A stretch of DNA of 64,000 nt, from positions 1 through 64,000 of the forward strand of contig NZ_JADKPO010000020.1 of NCBI RefSeq assembly GCF_015352445.1. Direction: 5' to 3'. Of the stretch, positions 28,984 through 39,667 are shown one piece after another; position 1 is the stretch's first letter; each line of letters starts with the position of its first letter. The translations under genes were made by a program, and so were the position numbers. The stretch is from Nocardioides agariphilus (GTDB lineage: Bacteria; Actinomycetota; Actinomycetes; Propionibacteriales; Nocardioidaceae). The notes under the pieces were generated by a model that was given only the letters and a program-made list of their open reading frames with translations, was not told the origin of the DNA and ran no database searches.

Positions 28984-29601
28984 CTAACCCAGCGTGGCCC
29001 GCTCGGCTCCGATGGTCGTGTCGGGACCGTGACCGGTGTGGACGACGGTCGCGTCGGGCAGCGCGAACAGCCGCGCCCGGATCGAGGAGACGATCAGGTC
29101 GGCGTCGCTGAAGGAGCGGCCGGTCGCGCCAGGGCCACCCTCGAACAAGGTGTCGCCGGTGAAGACGGCGCCCAGCGAAGGTACGGAGAGGCAGACCGCG
29201 CCCGGCGCGTGGCCGGGCGTGTGCAACACCCGGACCTCCTCCCCGCCCACGGTGATCACCTGCTCGTCGGCGAGGTCGACGTCCCAGAGGTAGCCATGAA
29301 CGTCCTGCGGGTGGGTGAGCTCCCAGAGCGGCCGGTCGGCCGGGTGCAGCAGGATCGGCGCGACCACCGCCTCGCGCAGCGCGGGCGCGAACCGGACGTG
29401 GTCGTCGTGGGCGTGGGTGCAGACGATCGCCTTGACCTTGCGGCCCGCCACGACGGCGAGGATGTCGTCGACCGAGTGGGGGGCGTCGATGACGATGCAC
29501 TCCTCGTCGTCGCCCACCACCCACACGTTGTTGTCGACGTCGAAGGTCTGGCCGTCGAGCGAGAAGGTGCCACTCGTGACGGCGTGGTCGACGCGCAACA
29601 T
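28984..29601 (-). CDS. MBL-fold metallohydrolase, partner of mscR
   Basis: 205 residues with the metallo-beta-lactamase signature CTHAHDDH (residues 61-68), the LHTPGHAPG and FTGDTLF blocks, and a closing HTGHGPDTTI. In mycobacteria an MBL-fold gene (Rv2260) follows the mycothiol-dependent formaldehyde dehydrogenase, and hydrolysis of the S-formylmycothiol product is the presumed role. The start at 29601 shares a base with the mscR stop (TGATG), so translation is coupled. Confidence 0.88.
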   Translation of the reverse strand: MLRVDHAVTSGTFSLDGQTFDVDNNVWVVGDDEECIVIDAPHSVDDILAVVAGRKVKAIVCTHAHDDHVRFAPALREAVVAPILLHPADRPLWELTHPQDVHGYLWDVDLADEQVITVGGEEVRVLHTPGHAPGAVCLSVPSLGAVFTGDTLFEGGPGATGRSFSDADLIVSSIRARLFALPDATVVHTGHGPDTTIGAERATLG

Positions 29602-30689
29602 CAGAAGATCACGACAGACCGCAGCACGTTGCCGTGGTGCATCTTCTCGAACGCCGCCTCGACCTCGTCGAGGGCGATCTCCTCGGTGACGAACGCGTCG
29701 AGGTCCAGGCGCCCCTGCTGGTAGAGGTCGACGAGCAGCGGGAAGTCGCGGGTGGGCAGGCAGTCGCCGTACCAGCTGGACTTCAGCGCACCGCCGCGGC
29801 CGAAGACGTCGATCAGCGGGATGTCGGGGATCTTCATGTCGGGCGTGGGCACGCCGACCAGAACGACGGTGCCCGCCAGGTCGCGCGCGTAGAACGCCTG
29901 CTTCCACGTCTCGGGCCGGCCGACCGCGTCGATCACGACGTCGGCCCCGTGTCCGCCGGTGAGCTCCTGGATCGCGGTCACCGGGTCCTGCGAGGTCGAG
30001 TTGACGGTGTGCGTCGCACCCATCTTGCGCGCTCCCTCCAGCTTGCGGTCGTCGATGTCGACGGCGATCACCGTGCTGGCGCCCGCGAGCACCGAGCCGG
30101 CGATCGCGGCCACGCCGACGCCGCCGCAGCCGATCACCGCGACGGACTTGCCGCGCGTCACGCCGCCGGTGTTGATGGCCGCACCCAGGCCGGCCATCAC
30201 GCCGCAGCCGAGGAGCCCGACGGCAGCGGGACGAGCGGACGGGTCGACCTTGGTGCACTGACCGGCAGCCACCAACGTCTTCTCCGCGAAGGCGCCGATG
30301 CCGAGCGCCGGCGACAGCTCTGTGCCGTCCTCGAGCGTCATCTTCTGGGTCGCGTTGAACGTCGAGAAGCAGTACCACGGCTCACCGCGCAGGCACGCGC
30401 GGCAGTTGCCGCACACCGCCCGCCAGTTGAGCACCACGAAGTCGCCGGGCTCCAGACCGGTCACACCCTCGCCGACGGCCTCGACCACGCCGGACGCCTC
30501 GTGCCCCAACAGGAACGGGTAGTCGTCGTTGATGCCACCCTCGCGGTAGTGCAGGTCGGTGTGGCACACCCCGCACGCCTGGACCTGGACGAGCGCCTCG
30601 CCGGGACCGGGGTCGGGGACGTTGATCGACTCGACGCTGACCGGCGCGCCCTTGCTCCGGGCGACGACGGCCTTGACCTGGTGCGGCAT
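29601..30689 (-). CDS. mscR: S-(hydroxymethyl)mycothiol dehydrogenase / S-nitrosomycothiol reductase
   Basis: 362 residues, zinc-dependent medium-chain dehydrogenase that oxidises the mycothiol adduct of formaldehyde. Very close by eye to mycobacterial Msc[50 protein letters not shown] and [11 protein letters not shown]. Catalytic zinc ligands Cys42 and His63; structural zinc Cys93, 96, 99 and 107; NAD motif [13 protein letters not shown]. Its presence implies mycothiol in this organism. GTG/ATG choice: ATG 30689 with AAGGGGAG ahead. Confidence 0.95.
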   Translation of the reverse strand: MPHQVKAVVARSKGAPVSVESINVPDPGPGEALVQVQACGVCHTDLHYREGGINDDYPFLLGHEASGVVEAVGEGVTGLEPGDFVVLNWRAVCGNCRACLRGEPWYCFSTFNATQKMTLEDGTELSPALGIGAFAEKTLVAAGQCTKVDPSARPAAVGLLGCGVMAGLGAAINTGGVTRGKSVAVIGCGGVGVAAIAGSVLAGASTVIAVDIDDRKLEGARKMGATHTVNSTSQDPVTAIQELTGGHGADVVIDAVGRPETWKQAFYARDLAGTVVLVGVPTPDMKIPDIPLIDVFGRGGALKSSWYGDCLPTRDFPLLVDLYQQGRLDLDAFVTEEIALDEVEAAFEKMHHGNVLRSVVIF

Positions 30690-30806
30690 GTGACTCCCCT
30701 TCGGTGGTTGACGTACGAGGGGCGAGGGCTCGAGCCCCGCCACCCCTGAACCGGCATTCAAGCGCACGACGTACGACGGCTGTCCAGCGGCTCCTATCCT
30801 GACCGG

Positions 30807-33800
30807 GTGCCTGCCGCCCTGACCCTGCTCGACGGAGTCGCATGGCGGGGCCGGGCCGTACCGGGCGAGCGCGTTGCCGCGCTCCTGGCAGCCCTCGCGT
30901 CGCGGCCCGAGGGCCTCACCGACACCCGCCTGATCGAGCTCATCTGGGCCGGCCAGCCGGACGGCGAGCCGGCCAACCCGACCAAGGCGCTGCAGGTGCT
31001 GGTCTCCCGCGCGCGTGCTGCCCTGGGCGCCGACGGGGTCGAGCGGTACGACGGCGGCTACCGGCTCGGCGTGGCCGTCGAGGACGTCGACGCGCTGCTG
31101 CTGCGCAAGCTCACCCGCGAGGCGGGAGCCGCGCTCGACGCCGGTGACCCGGCACGCGCCGCCGACCTGGCAGGTCGCGCGGCCGGCGTCGAGCTCGCGG
31201 ACACAGGATCCGACGCCGGACCACTCGCCGAGCTGCGCCACGACGCCGCTGGGGATCGGCGACGTGCCGGACGCGTCCTCGGCTTGGCGCTGGCCGCCGG
31301 AGGTCGCGACCAGGAGGCCCTCCCCCACCTCGAGGCAGCCCACGGCGAAGCCGTCCACGACGTCGCGGTGACCGCGGCCCTGCTGCGCAGCGTCGCCGCC
31401 ACTGCCGGACCCGCTGCGGCTCTCGAACGATACGAGGGCTACCGAGCCGACCTCGCCGACCGGCTCGGTGTCGACCCGGACCCATCGCTCCAGCGGCTGC
31501 ACCGCGAGCTGCTGGTCGCCGACAGTCCCGTGCGCGACGGCGTGCACTTCGAGGTCGACGACCTGCTGGGCAGGCAGGAGGACCTGGCCGAGCTGCGCGC
31601 GGCGGTGCGACGGAGCCGGCTGGTCTCGATCGTCGGCCCCGGTGGTCTCGGCAAGACCCGCGTCGCTCACGTGCTCGCCCGCGAAGCCACGCAACCCCGG
31701 GTGTACTTCGTCGAGCTGGTCGGCGTGACCTCGGGCGACGACGTGGTGGCCGAGGTGGGAGCAGCCCTCGGCGTACGCGGCTCGGTCACCGGACGTCGTA
31801 CGCTCACGCCCGCGCAGCTGGCCGACGTACGCAGCCAGATCGCGACCGAGCTCGACACCGCGCCCACCTTGCTGGTCCTCGACAACTGCGAGCACGTGCT
31901 CGAGTCGGTCGCCTCGCTCGTGGCGCTGCTGCTGGTCACCACCCGCGACCTGCACGTGCTCACCACCAGCCGGGCTCCGCTCGGGCTGGCCGCCGAGCAG
32001 GTCGTGTCGCTGCGCCAGCTCGCCCCCGACGACGCGTCGGCACTCTTCGTGCAGCGCGCCCGGGCGGCGCGCGCCGACGCCGACCTACCGGCCGACGCCG
32101 TGGCCGACATCGTGGCCCGCCTCGACGGTCTCCCGCTGGCGATCGAGCTGGCGGCGGCGCGAGTGCGCACGATGACGGTCGAGGAGGTACGCCGCCGGAT
32201 CGGCGACCTGTTCAGCCTGCTTCGCTCTCGCGACCGGTCCGCGCCCGAGCGGCACCGGACGCTGACCGCCGTCATCGAGTGGTCCTGGGACCTCCTCGAC
32301 CCCGGTGACCAGGAGGGCATGGCACGGCTGTCGGTGTTCCACGACGGGTTCACCCGCGACACGGCGCTGGCGGTCCTCGGACGTGGCGGCGCCGACCTCG
32401 TCGAGACGCTCGCCGAGCAGTCGCTGCTCACGGTCGCCGAGCTAGACGGCACGACCCGCTTCCGCATGCTCGAGACGATCCGCGAGTTCGGCGCGGAGCG
32501 GCTCAGCGAGGCGGGGCTCCGGCCCGACGCGCACCGTTGCCAGGACGCCTGGGCCGTCGATCTGGTCCGAGTGCAGCACACCGTGATGTTCACCCCGGAC
32601 GAGATCGCCGCCATCAACGCGATCGGCGCCGAGGAGAACAACCTCGCCGACGTGCTCCGGCGAGCCCTGCGCGACGGCGACCGCGAGGTGGTGGCGCAGG
32701 TGCTGGCCTGCCTGGGTGCCTTCTGGACCATCACCGGCAACCACCCGCGCATCTTCACCATCGCCGACGCGGCCGAGGCGCTGCTGGCCGATTGGGATCC
32801 GCCCGAGCAGCTCCGCACCACCGCCCAGCTCATCGCCTCGTGGCTGATCGTGCACCTGAGCTGGATGCCGCACCGGTCGGTCGACACGCTGCGAGCGGCG
32901 CTCGCCCGCTGGGGCGAGCCCACCCACCCCTGGGCGCGGATCGCCCACGCGATGTTCGTCGACGACGACCCCGGCGTGCCCACCGACCAGCGGGTGGCGG
33001 CCCTCGCCGAGGGTAGCGACCCGGTCACCGCCCAGATGGCCCTGCTGTGGGCCGCGCTGATCGCCGAGAACTCGGGCGACATCGCGGTCGCCGCCACCTA
33101 CGCCCGCGAGGGCCTCACCCGCCAGCCGCTGACTCCCTACCTCGAGGCGTCGTTGCACGGGCAGCTCGCCCAGCTGGCGATGAACCTCGGCGACTACCGC
33201 ACCGCCGCCGAGCACGCCGAGGTCGCGTGGCCGATCCTCGACCGGCTGCACGCCGACGACGACGCGCGCGCGATCCGGGCAGCGACGATCATCTGGCCAC
33301 TGCTCGAGGGCGACTTCGAGACCGCCGAACGGGTGATCGCCGAGACCGACACGCTCGGCGAACCCACGATGGGCTCGCAGATGGTGCTGCTCAGCGCTCG
33401 GGCCGAGCTGGCCCTCGCGCGCGGAGAGATCACCGACGGGCTGCGCCTGTTCGACGAGGCCCTGGCCTCGGTGCGCCCCATCGAAGGGCTCGACCTGGGC
33501 GGCCTGAACCCCTGGGTGCTGATCGCCGCCAGCGCCTCCCTCGTCGCACGGGTACGTCACGGGACCACGGCGGCCGACGAGACACGCGCTCGCGAGCTGG
33601 TCGACGTACTCGCGGCACAGGAGACGGGGGCGCGCACCGACAACGAGCTGCCCGACCAGGACTTCCCGCTCAACGGCGCGCTGCTGGCCGCGCTCGGCGC
33701 CTGGGCGGTGCGCTTCGGCGGTAGCGAGCGGCACGCCGACGGGGCTCGCCTGCTGGCCGTCGCCGACCGGTGGTCCTACAACCGCAGCTTCCCCACGATG

Positions 33801-33956
33801 GCGTGGGAGGCGCTGCAGGCCCTGGCGGAGCAAGCCGTACCGAACCTCCTCGAGGAGGTGACGGCGGAGTACGCCGACCGGCCGGCGGCCGATCTCCTCG
33901 CGGAGGCCCGGACTCTGGTGAGCCGCGTGACGACAGGAGTCACATCTTCCGGTTGA
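30807..33956 (+). CDS. AfsR/SARP-type transcriptional regulator with NB-ARC ATPase
   Basis: 1049 residues. N-terminal OmpR-like DNA-binding domain (about 5-95), bacterial transcriptional activator domain (95-240, ending [18 protein letters not shown]), an NB-ARC ATPase with Walker [10 protein letters not shown] (276-284), [12 protein letters not shown] as Walker B and a [14 protein letters not shown] box, then about 550 residues of TPR-like helices. Such proteins switch on secondary metabolism or transport genes. The GTG at 30807 lies six bases after TATCCT, so it is probably leaderless. It overlaps the end of the converging ABC permease gene by 17 bases. Confidence 0.88.
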   Translation: MPAALTLLDGVAWRGRAVPGERVAALLAALASRPEGLTDTRLIELIWAGQPDGEPANPTKALQVLVSRARAALGADGVERYDGGYRLGVAVEDVDALLLRKLTREAGAALDAGDPARAADLAGRAAGVELADTGSDAGPLAELRHDAAGDRRRAGRVLGLALAAGGRDQEALPHLEAAHGEAVHDVAVTAALLRSVAATAGPAAALERYEGYRADLADRLGVDPDPSLQRLHRELLVADSPVRDGVHFEVDDLLGRQEDLAELRAAVRRSRLVSIVGPGGLGKTRVAHVLAREATQPRVYFVELVGVTSGDDVVAEVGAALGVRGSVTGRRTLTPAQLADVRSQIATELDTAPTLLVLDNCEHVLESVASLVALLLVTTRDLHVLTTSRAPLGLAAEQVVSLRQLAPDDASALFVQRARAARADADLPADAVADIVARLDGLPLAIELAAARVRTMTVEEVRRRIGDLFSLLRSRDRSAPERHRTLTAVIEWSWDLLDPGDQEGMARLSVFHDGFTRDTALAVLGRGGADLVETLAEQSLLTVAELDGTTRFRMLETIREFGAERLSEAGLRPDAHRCQDAWAVDLVRVQHTVMFTPDEIAAINAIGAEENNLADVLRRALRDGDREVVAQVLACLGAFWTITGNHPRIFTIADAAEALLADWDPPEQLRTTAQLIASWLIVHLSWMPHRSVDTLRAALARWGEPTHPWARIAHAMFVDDDPGVPTDQRVAALAEGSDPVTAQMALLWAALIAENSGDIAVAATYAREGLTRQPLTPYLEASLHGQLAQLAMNLGDYRTAAEHAEVAWPILDRLHADDDARAIRAATIIWPLLEGDFETAERVIAETDTLGEPTMGSQMVLLSARAELALARGEITDGLRLFDEALASVRPIEGLDLGGLNPWVLIAASASLVARVRHGTTAADETRARELVDVLAAQETGARTDNELPDQDFPLNGALLAALGAWAVRFGGSERHADGARLLAVADRWSYNRSFPTMAWEALQALAEQAVPNLLEEVTAEYADRPAADLLAEARTLVSRVTTGVTSSG

Positions 33957-34748
33957 AGGCCCGCACGGCCAGTGGCGCGAAGATCGCGATCACAGCCAGG
34001 CACCCCGCCAGCGCCCAGCCGACCTCGGCCGTGACGGAGCCGGTGTTGGCGAGGTCTCTCAGCGCGGTGACGACGTGGGAGACCGGGTTGACCTTGGTGA
34101 AGGCCTCCAGCCAGCCCGGCATCGTGTCCGCGGGCACGAACGCGTTGGACAGGAACGTCAGCGGGAACATCACCATGATCGAGTAGCCCTGCACCGCCTG
34201 GGCGCTGGAGCCGATGGTGCCGAACCAGGTGAAGATCCAGGCCAGCGACCAGCCGGCGAGCACGCCGAGCACGATCGCCATGGTCACGCCGAGCACGCGG
34301 CCTCCGGGCCGGTAGCCGATGGCGACGCCGGTGGCGAAGGTGAGCGTGCCGGCGATCAGGTAGCGCAGCATGTCGGCGACCATCGGGCCGGCGAGGGGTG
34401 CGACCCGTGAGATCGGCAGCACCTTGAACCGGTCGAAGACGCCCTTGTCCATGTCCTCGCGCAGCTGGGTGCCGGTGGCGATGCAGGCGGTCAGCACGCT
34501 CTGGGCGACGAGCCCGGGGATCAGCAGCGGCAGGTAGTCGGAGACGCTGCCCGCGACGGCGCCGCCGAAGATCCCGGCGAACATGGCGGTGAACAGCAGC
34601 GGCTGGATCACCACGTCGAAGGACTGCTCCAGGTTGCGGCGCATCTTCAAGGTGGCCCGCCAGGCCATCGTCATCGTCTGCTGGACGGTGTCGGCCAGGC
34701 TGACGTGACGGGGAACGGTACTGAGGTCCGGGGTGACGTCGATGGTCG

Positions 34749-34752
<4 letters not shown>
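33940..34752 (-). CDS. ABC-2 type transporter permease (DrrB-like)
   Basis: 270 residues with about six membrane helices. FDVVIQPLLFTAMFAGIFGG, the loop QLREDMDKGVFDRFKVLPIS and FLSNAFVPADTMPGWL are typical of DrrB-family permeases, which pair with an ATPase to export drugs or lipids. It overlaps the ATPase gene by four bases. Confidence 0.9.
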
Positions 34753-35777
<1,025 letters not shown>

Positions 35778-35836
35778 GCCGCAACCCTGACCGTCCCCGG
35801 TTTCAGGTCGCCTTCACGCCGCCTTCACCGCTCGCC

Positions 35837-36445
35837 GGTTGAGGAAGGCGCGCCAGCGCCTGTCTCGAAAGCCCGGTCAGCGACGCAGCGTCCCGATGGT
35901 TTCGAGACGGTTGCCAGCGCAACCTCCCGCTCGCCGGTTGAGGAAGGCGCTCCAGCGCCTGTCTCGAAACCCCGGTCAGCGGCGCAGCGTCCCGATGGTT
36001 TCGAGACGGTTGCCAGCGCAACCTCCCGCTCGCCGGTTGAGGAAGGCGCGCCAGCGCCTGTCTCGAAACCCCGGTCAGCGACGCAGCGTCTCCTCCGGTT
36101 TCGAGACGGTTGCTAGCGCAACCTCCCGCTCGCCGGTTGAGGAAGGCGCGCCAGCGCCTGTCTCGAAACCCCGGTCAGCGGCGCAGCGTCCCGATGGTTG
36201 CGAGACGGTTGCCAGCGCAACCTCCCGCTCGCCGGTTGAGGAAGGCGCTCCAGCGCCTGTCTCGAAACCCCGGTCAGCGACGCAGCGTCTCCTCCGGTTT
36301 CGAGACGGTTGCCAGCGCAACCTCCTCAACCAGCAGACAGCGCTCGTTGGTTGAGGAAGGCGCGCCAGCGCCTGTCTCGAAACCCCGGTCAGCGACGCAG
36401 CGTCCCGATGGTTTCGAGACGGTTGCTAGCGCAACCTCCTCAACC
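35837..36445. repeat. 99-bp tandem array of paired family A palindromes
   Basis: About six and a half units; TCGCCGGTT or its variant begins at 35832, 35931, 36030, 36130, 36229 and 36344, so the period is 99-100 bp. Each unit holds one element with stem AGGCGC/GCGCCT, a spacer with a GACGC-A-GCGTC palindrome, and a second element in inverse orientation with stem GGTTGC/GCAACC. No gene is seen in 35778-36480; the open frames there are repeat translations. Confidence 0.92.
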
Positions 36446-36480
36446 AGCGGACAGCGGCGAGGAAGGCGCGACCATTTCGG

Positions 36481-37422
36481 CTAGGGCCACTCCACGCCCA
36501 GCCAGCGAGGGCCGACGGGGACGATGGTGACGGTGCGGGGGTCGAGCTCGCCCTCGGCGACGGCGGTGGGGCTGCGGGCGATGCGTACCTCGAGGCGCGA
36601 GTCGGCGAGGCCCTCGGCGATGCCCGTTCCCCACTCGACGACCGTGACGGCCTCGTCGAGCGACGCATCGAGATCGAGGTCGTCGAGCTCGTCGATGCCG
36701 CCGAGGCGGTACGCGTCGGCGTGCACGAGCGCGGGGCCGCCGGACAGCGAGGGATGCACCCGCGCGATCACGAACGTCGGTGACGTCACGTCGCCGCGCA
36801 CCCCGAGCCCTGCGCCCAGGCCCTGGGTGAAGGTGGTCTTGCCGGCGCCGAGCTCGCCGGACAGCACCACCAGGTCACCGGCACGCACCAGGCCACCGAC
36901 CAGCCGGCCCAGAGCGCGCATCGCGTCGGCGTCGGGTGCGGGATGGGTGCGCGGCACGGCGCGGCGGAGCTCGACGTACGGCGAGCGGCGGCCAGGCTGG
37001 CCAGGCTGGTCAGGCTGGTCAGGCTGGTCAGGCTCGACGAACCCGTGCCCACGCCAGAAGTCGACGGTCGCCGGCAGCTCCTCGCGGGCGACCACCGCGA
37101 CCTCGTCACCGTCGGCGATCGACAAGGCCTCGGCCACCAGTGCACCGGCGACCCCGAGGCGCTGGGCTGACGGGACCACGCCGAACCGTCGCAGCCAGAC
37201 CGTGCGGCCGTCGGCCTCCATCACGAGTGCGCCGACCGGATGCCCTTCCAGGGTCGCCAGCAGGCCGCCCCCGGCCGCCAGGGCGGCGCCGATGCTGTCG
37301 GGGGTCTCGGCCAGCGCGTCGGCCGGCGGGTCGAGCGGAGGGCGCGCACCGAAGGCCGCGCGTACCACGGCGTGCACCGCTGCCGCGGATTCGGCGCCGA
37401 CCCGCCGTACGACGAGGGTCAC
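36481..37422 (-). CDS. tsaE: GNAT domain fused to TsaE
   Basis: 313 residues. An N-terminal GNAT domain (about 1-150; SAQRLGVAGALVAEAL) is joined by a repeated linker (DQPDQPDQPGQPG, 132-144) to TsaE (about 165-313). TsaE is the ATPase that resets the TsaB-TsaD complex in t6A synthesis: Walker A SGELGAGKTTFTQ (188-200), SPTFVIARVHP, HADAYRL and VVEWGTG are present. The linker is encoded by 9-bp tandem repeats. It overlaps the upstream hydrolase by four bases. In this genome it is 9 kb from tsaB, its usual neighbour. Confidence 0.92.
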   Translation of the reverse strand: MTLVVRRVGAESAAAVHAVVRAAFGARPPLDPPADALAETPDSIGAALAAGGGLLATLEGHPVGALVMEADGRTVWLRRFGVVPSAQRLGVAGALVAEALSIADGDEVAVVAREELPATVDFWRGHGFVEPDQPDQPDQPGQPGRRSPYVELRRAVPRTHPAPDADAMRALGRLVGGLVRAGDLVVLSGELGAGKTTFTQGLGAGLGVRGDVTSPTFVIARVHPSLSGGPALVHADAYRLGGIDELDDLDLDASLDEAVTVVEWGTGIAEGLADSRLEVRIARSPTAVAEGELDPRTVTIVPVGPRWLGVEWP

Positions 37423-38519
37423 CGCTCGTCCACGAGGTCACCGGCGGCAGCGAGGAGCTGGTCGAGCTCGGCGTTGACCTGGTCGTGGCGCTCGAGCATC
37501 ACCATGTGGCCGGCGCCCGGGCACTCCAGCAGCGTCGAGCCCTCGATCAGTGCGTGCAGCCGGCGGCTGTGCTCGATGGGCGTGAGCCTGTCGGAGGTGC
37601 CGCAGATGATGGCGGTGGGCACGCTGCTCATCGCGTGCACGGTCTCGAACTTGTCGAGCGTGCCGAAGGTCGGGAAGAAGTCGGCGACGACACCGAACGG
37701 CGTGGCGGAGAGCATCTGGTCGACGAACTCGACGTACCTCGCCGGCACCGCGTCGCCGAACGACAGCTCGTCGGTGGCCACCAGCGCGACCGACCTGCCG
37801 ACCCGGCGGAACCGGTCGACAGCCTTGTGCCCGCGGGCGAGGGCCGCGACGAGCCGCTGCGCAGCCTGGCCGCCGAGCGTCGACGGCAGCAGCGGCAGCA
37901 CCACGCGGTGCGGCTCCACACCTCCCGCGGTGGTGGCGATCAGACCGACGCCGACCACGCGGTCGCCGAAGATCTCGGGATACTCCTCGGCCAGCGCGAC
38001 GATGGTCATGCCGCCCATCGAGTGGCCCACCAGCACGACGGGCCCGTCCGGCACGGCCTGGTCGATGATCCGCATCAGGTCGCGGCCGCACTGCTCGATC
38101 GTCGCGTGCTCCTCGGCGGAGCGACCAGACCGTCCGTGGGAGCGCTGGTCGAAGTACACCGCGCGCACCAGACCGCGATAGGCCGCTCTCTGGAAGTGCC
38201 ACGAGTCGAGGTTGAGGGCGTAGCCGTGCACGAAGACGACGGTCAGCTCGGCGAGGCGGCGTGGTCTCGACGCCCTCGACCGACGACCAGAGCCCTCGAC
38301 CAACTGTGGGTCGAGCTCGTCGATCTCGACATGCAGCGGGAGGCCGTCGTCGGCCACGACGGTGAGGGGCTCGGATCGCAGCGACCCGAACGGCGTCTCA
38401 TCGCCGACACCGCGTCGGGCGATGATCCGGTGGCGTTGGGCGACGCGCAGCGCCGTGCCGGCGGCAGCGACGCCGACCGCGCCTGCCGCCACCCCGAGGA
38501 CCCGGCGAGCGGTGCTCAT
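37419..38519 (-). CDS. Alpha/beta hydrolase, membrane-anchored
   Basis: 366 residues with an N-terminal hydrophobic anchor (about 7-24). Nucleophile Ser167 in VLVGHSMGGMTIVAL, oxyanion segment VVFVHGYALNLDSW, YFDQRSHGRSG, acid in CGTSDRLTP and the late His in GAGHMVMLERH. It is the hydrolase regularly found between alr and tsaE in actinobacteria; substrate unknown. One base separates it from alr, and four overlap with tsaE. Confidence 0.9.
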   Translation of the reverse strand: MSTARRVLGVAAGAVGVAAAGTALRVAQRHRIIARRGVGDETPFGSLRSEPLTVVADDGLPLHVEIDELDPQLVEGSGRRSRASRPRRLAELTVVFVHGYALNLDSWHFQRAAYRGLVRAVYFDQRSHGRSGRSAEEHATIEQCGRDLMRIIDQAVPDGPVVLVGHSMGGMTIVALAEEYPEIFGDRVVGVGLIATTAGGVEPHRVVLPLLPSTLGGQAAQRLVAALARGHKAVDRFRRVGRSVALVATDELSFGDAVPARYVEFVDQMLSATPFGVVADFFPTFGTLDKFETVHAMSSVPTAIICGTSDRLTPIEHSRRLHALIEGSTLLECPGAGHMVMLERHDQVNAELDQLLAAAGDLVDER

Positions 38520-38520
38520 C

Positions 38521-39654
38521 TCAGTCTCGGTCTCCGTCCACGTAGCGGCGGACCAGGCGGGCCGAGCTGGCGCCGAACCTGGTCACGATCTCGTAGGAGA
38601 TGGTGCCGCACGCCTGCGCCCAGTCCTGCGCTGTGGGCTCGCCGTGGGCACCGGGGCCGAACAACGTGACCGGGGTGCCGGCCGGGGCCAGCTCGCCTCC
38701 GAGGTCGACCACGACCTGGTCCATGCAGACTCGGCCTCGCACCGGCCGTCGTACGCCGTCGATCGCCACCTCGATCGCGTTGCTGCCGTGGCGGGGCACG
38801 CCGTCGCCGTAGCCGACCGGCACCAGGCCCACGGTCGTCGCATCGTCGGCGATCCAGGTGCGCCCGTAGGACACGCCCTCGCCGCGGTCGATGCGCTTGC
38901 TCAGCGCGAGCGGCGCGCGCACGGTCATCGCCGGCCGCAGGCCCAGGTCCGGCGTATGCCCGGGCGCCGGGTCCAGGCCGTAGGACGCGAGTCCCACGCG
39001 CACGACGTCGTAGCGGCTCTGCGGGCGCAGGATCGCGGCGGCGGAGTTGGCCAGGTGGCGTACGTCGGGGCGCAGGCCGGCCTCCTCGGCAGTTCGCAGC
39101 GCCGCTCGGTAGCGCTCGTGCTGGAGGTCGTTGGCCGGGTGGTCGGGCTCGTCGCTGCACGAGAAGTGGGACCAGATGCCGGTGATGCGGGCTCGTGCGG
39201 CCTGTTGATGTTCGGCGGCGCGCTGGGCGAGTGCGGGCCAGTCGGCCAGCGCCGCCCCACCACGGGACAGCCCAGTGTCGACCTTGAGCTGGACGCGTGG
39301 GTTCGCCCCGCTCGCCACGATCTGGTCGAGCCGTTCGACGGTGTAGGCGGTGACGTCGACATCCGACTCCACGGCGCGCGCGAGGCTGCCGTCCTCGACG
39401 TCCTCGGGGAGGGTCAGCCAGCACAGGATCCGACCGTCGTCGCCGGCATCACGCAGCCGCAAGGCCTCGGGCACGGTCGCGACACCGATCCACTCCGCAC
39501 CTCCCCCGCGCGCAGCGCGGGCCGCCTCCACCATCCCGTGGCCGTAGCCGTCCGCCTTGACCACGGTCATCACCGAGGCCGGGGCGACGAGCCCGACGAG
39601 GGTGCGCACGTTGTGCCGGATGGCGGCCAGGTCGACCACGATCTCCGGACGCAT
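38521..39654 (-). CDS. alr: Alanine racemase
   Basis: 377 residues. Makes D-alanine for peptidoglycan. PLP lysine Lys33 in VVKADGYGHG and catalytic Tyr263 in GEGVSYGRTW are both visible; RVCMDQVVVDLG is the conserved C-terminal block. The frame continues upstream, but the ATG at 39654 followed by RPEIVVDLAAIRHNV is the family start. It lies 13 bp after nnrD. Confidence 0.96.
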   Translation of the reverse strand: MRPEIVVDLAAIRHNVRTLVGLVAPASVMTVVKADGYGHGMVEAARAARGGGAEWIGVATVPEALRLRDAGDDGRILCWLTLPEDVEDGSLARAVESDVDVTAYTVERLDQIVASGANPRVQLKVDTGLSRGGAALADWPALAQRAAEHQQAARARITGIWSHFSCSDEPDHPANDLQHERYRAALRTAEEAGLRPDVRHLANSAAAILRPQSRYDVVRVGLASYGLDPAPGHTPDLGLRPAMTVRAPLALSKRIDRGEGVSYGRTWIADDATTVGLVPVGYGDGVPRHGSNAIEVAIDGVRRPVRGRVCMDQVVVDLGGELAPAGTPVTLFGPGAHGEPTAQDWAQACGTISYEIVTRFGASSARLVRRYVDGDRD

Positions 39655-39667
39655 GTCCCGGATTGTT

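Noticed and set aside
35837-36445. CRISPR array
   Set aside because: The whole 99-bp unit is repeated, there are no unique spacers of constant length, and no cas gene is nearby.
35839-36484. Open frames across the repeat array (proteins rich in RQRLSRNPGQRRS and similar)
   Set aside because: They are translations of the tandem palindromes; similar frames occur in all repeat clusters and there is no start signal.
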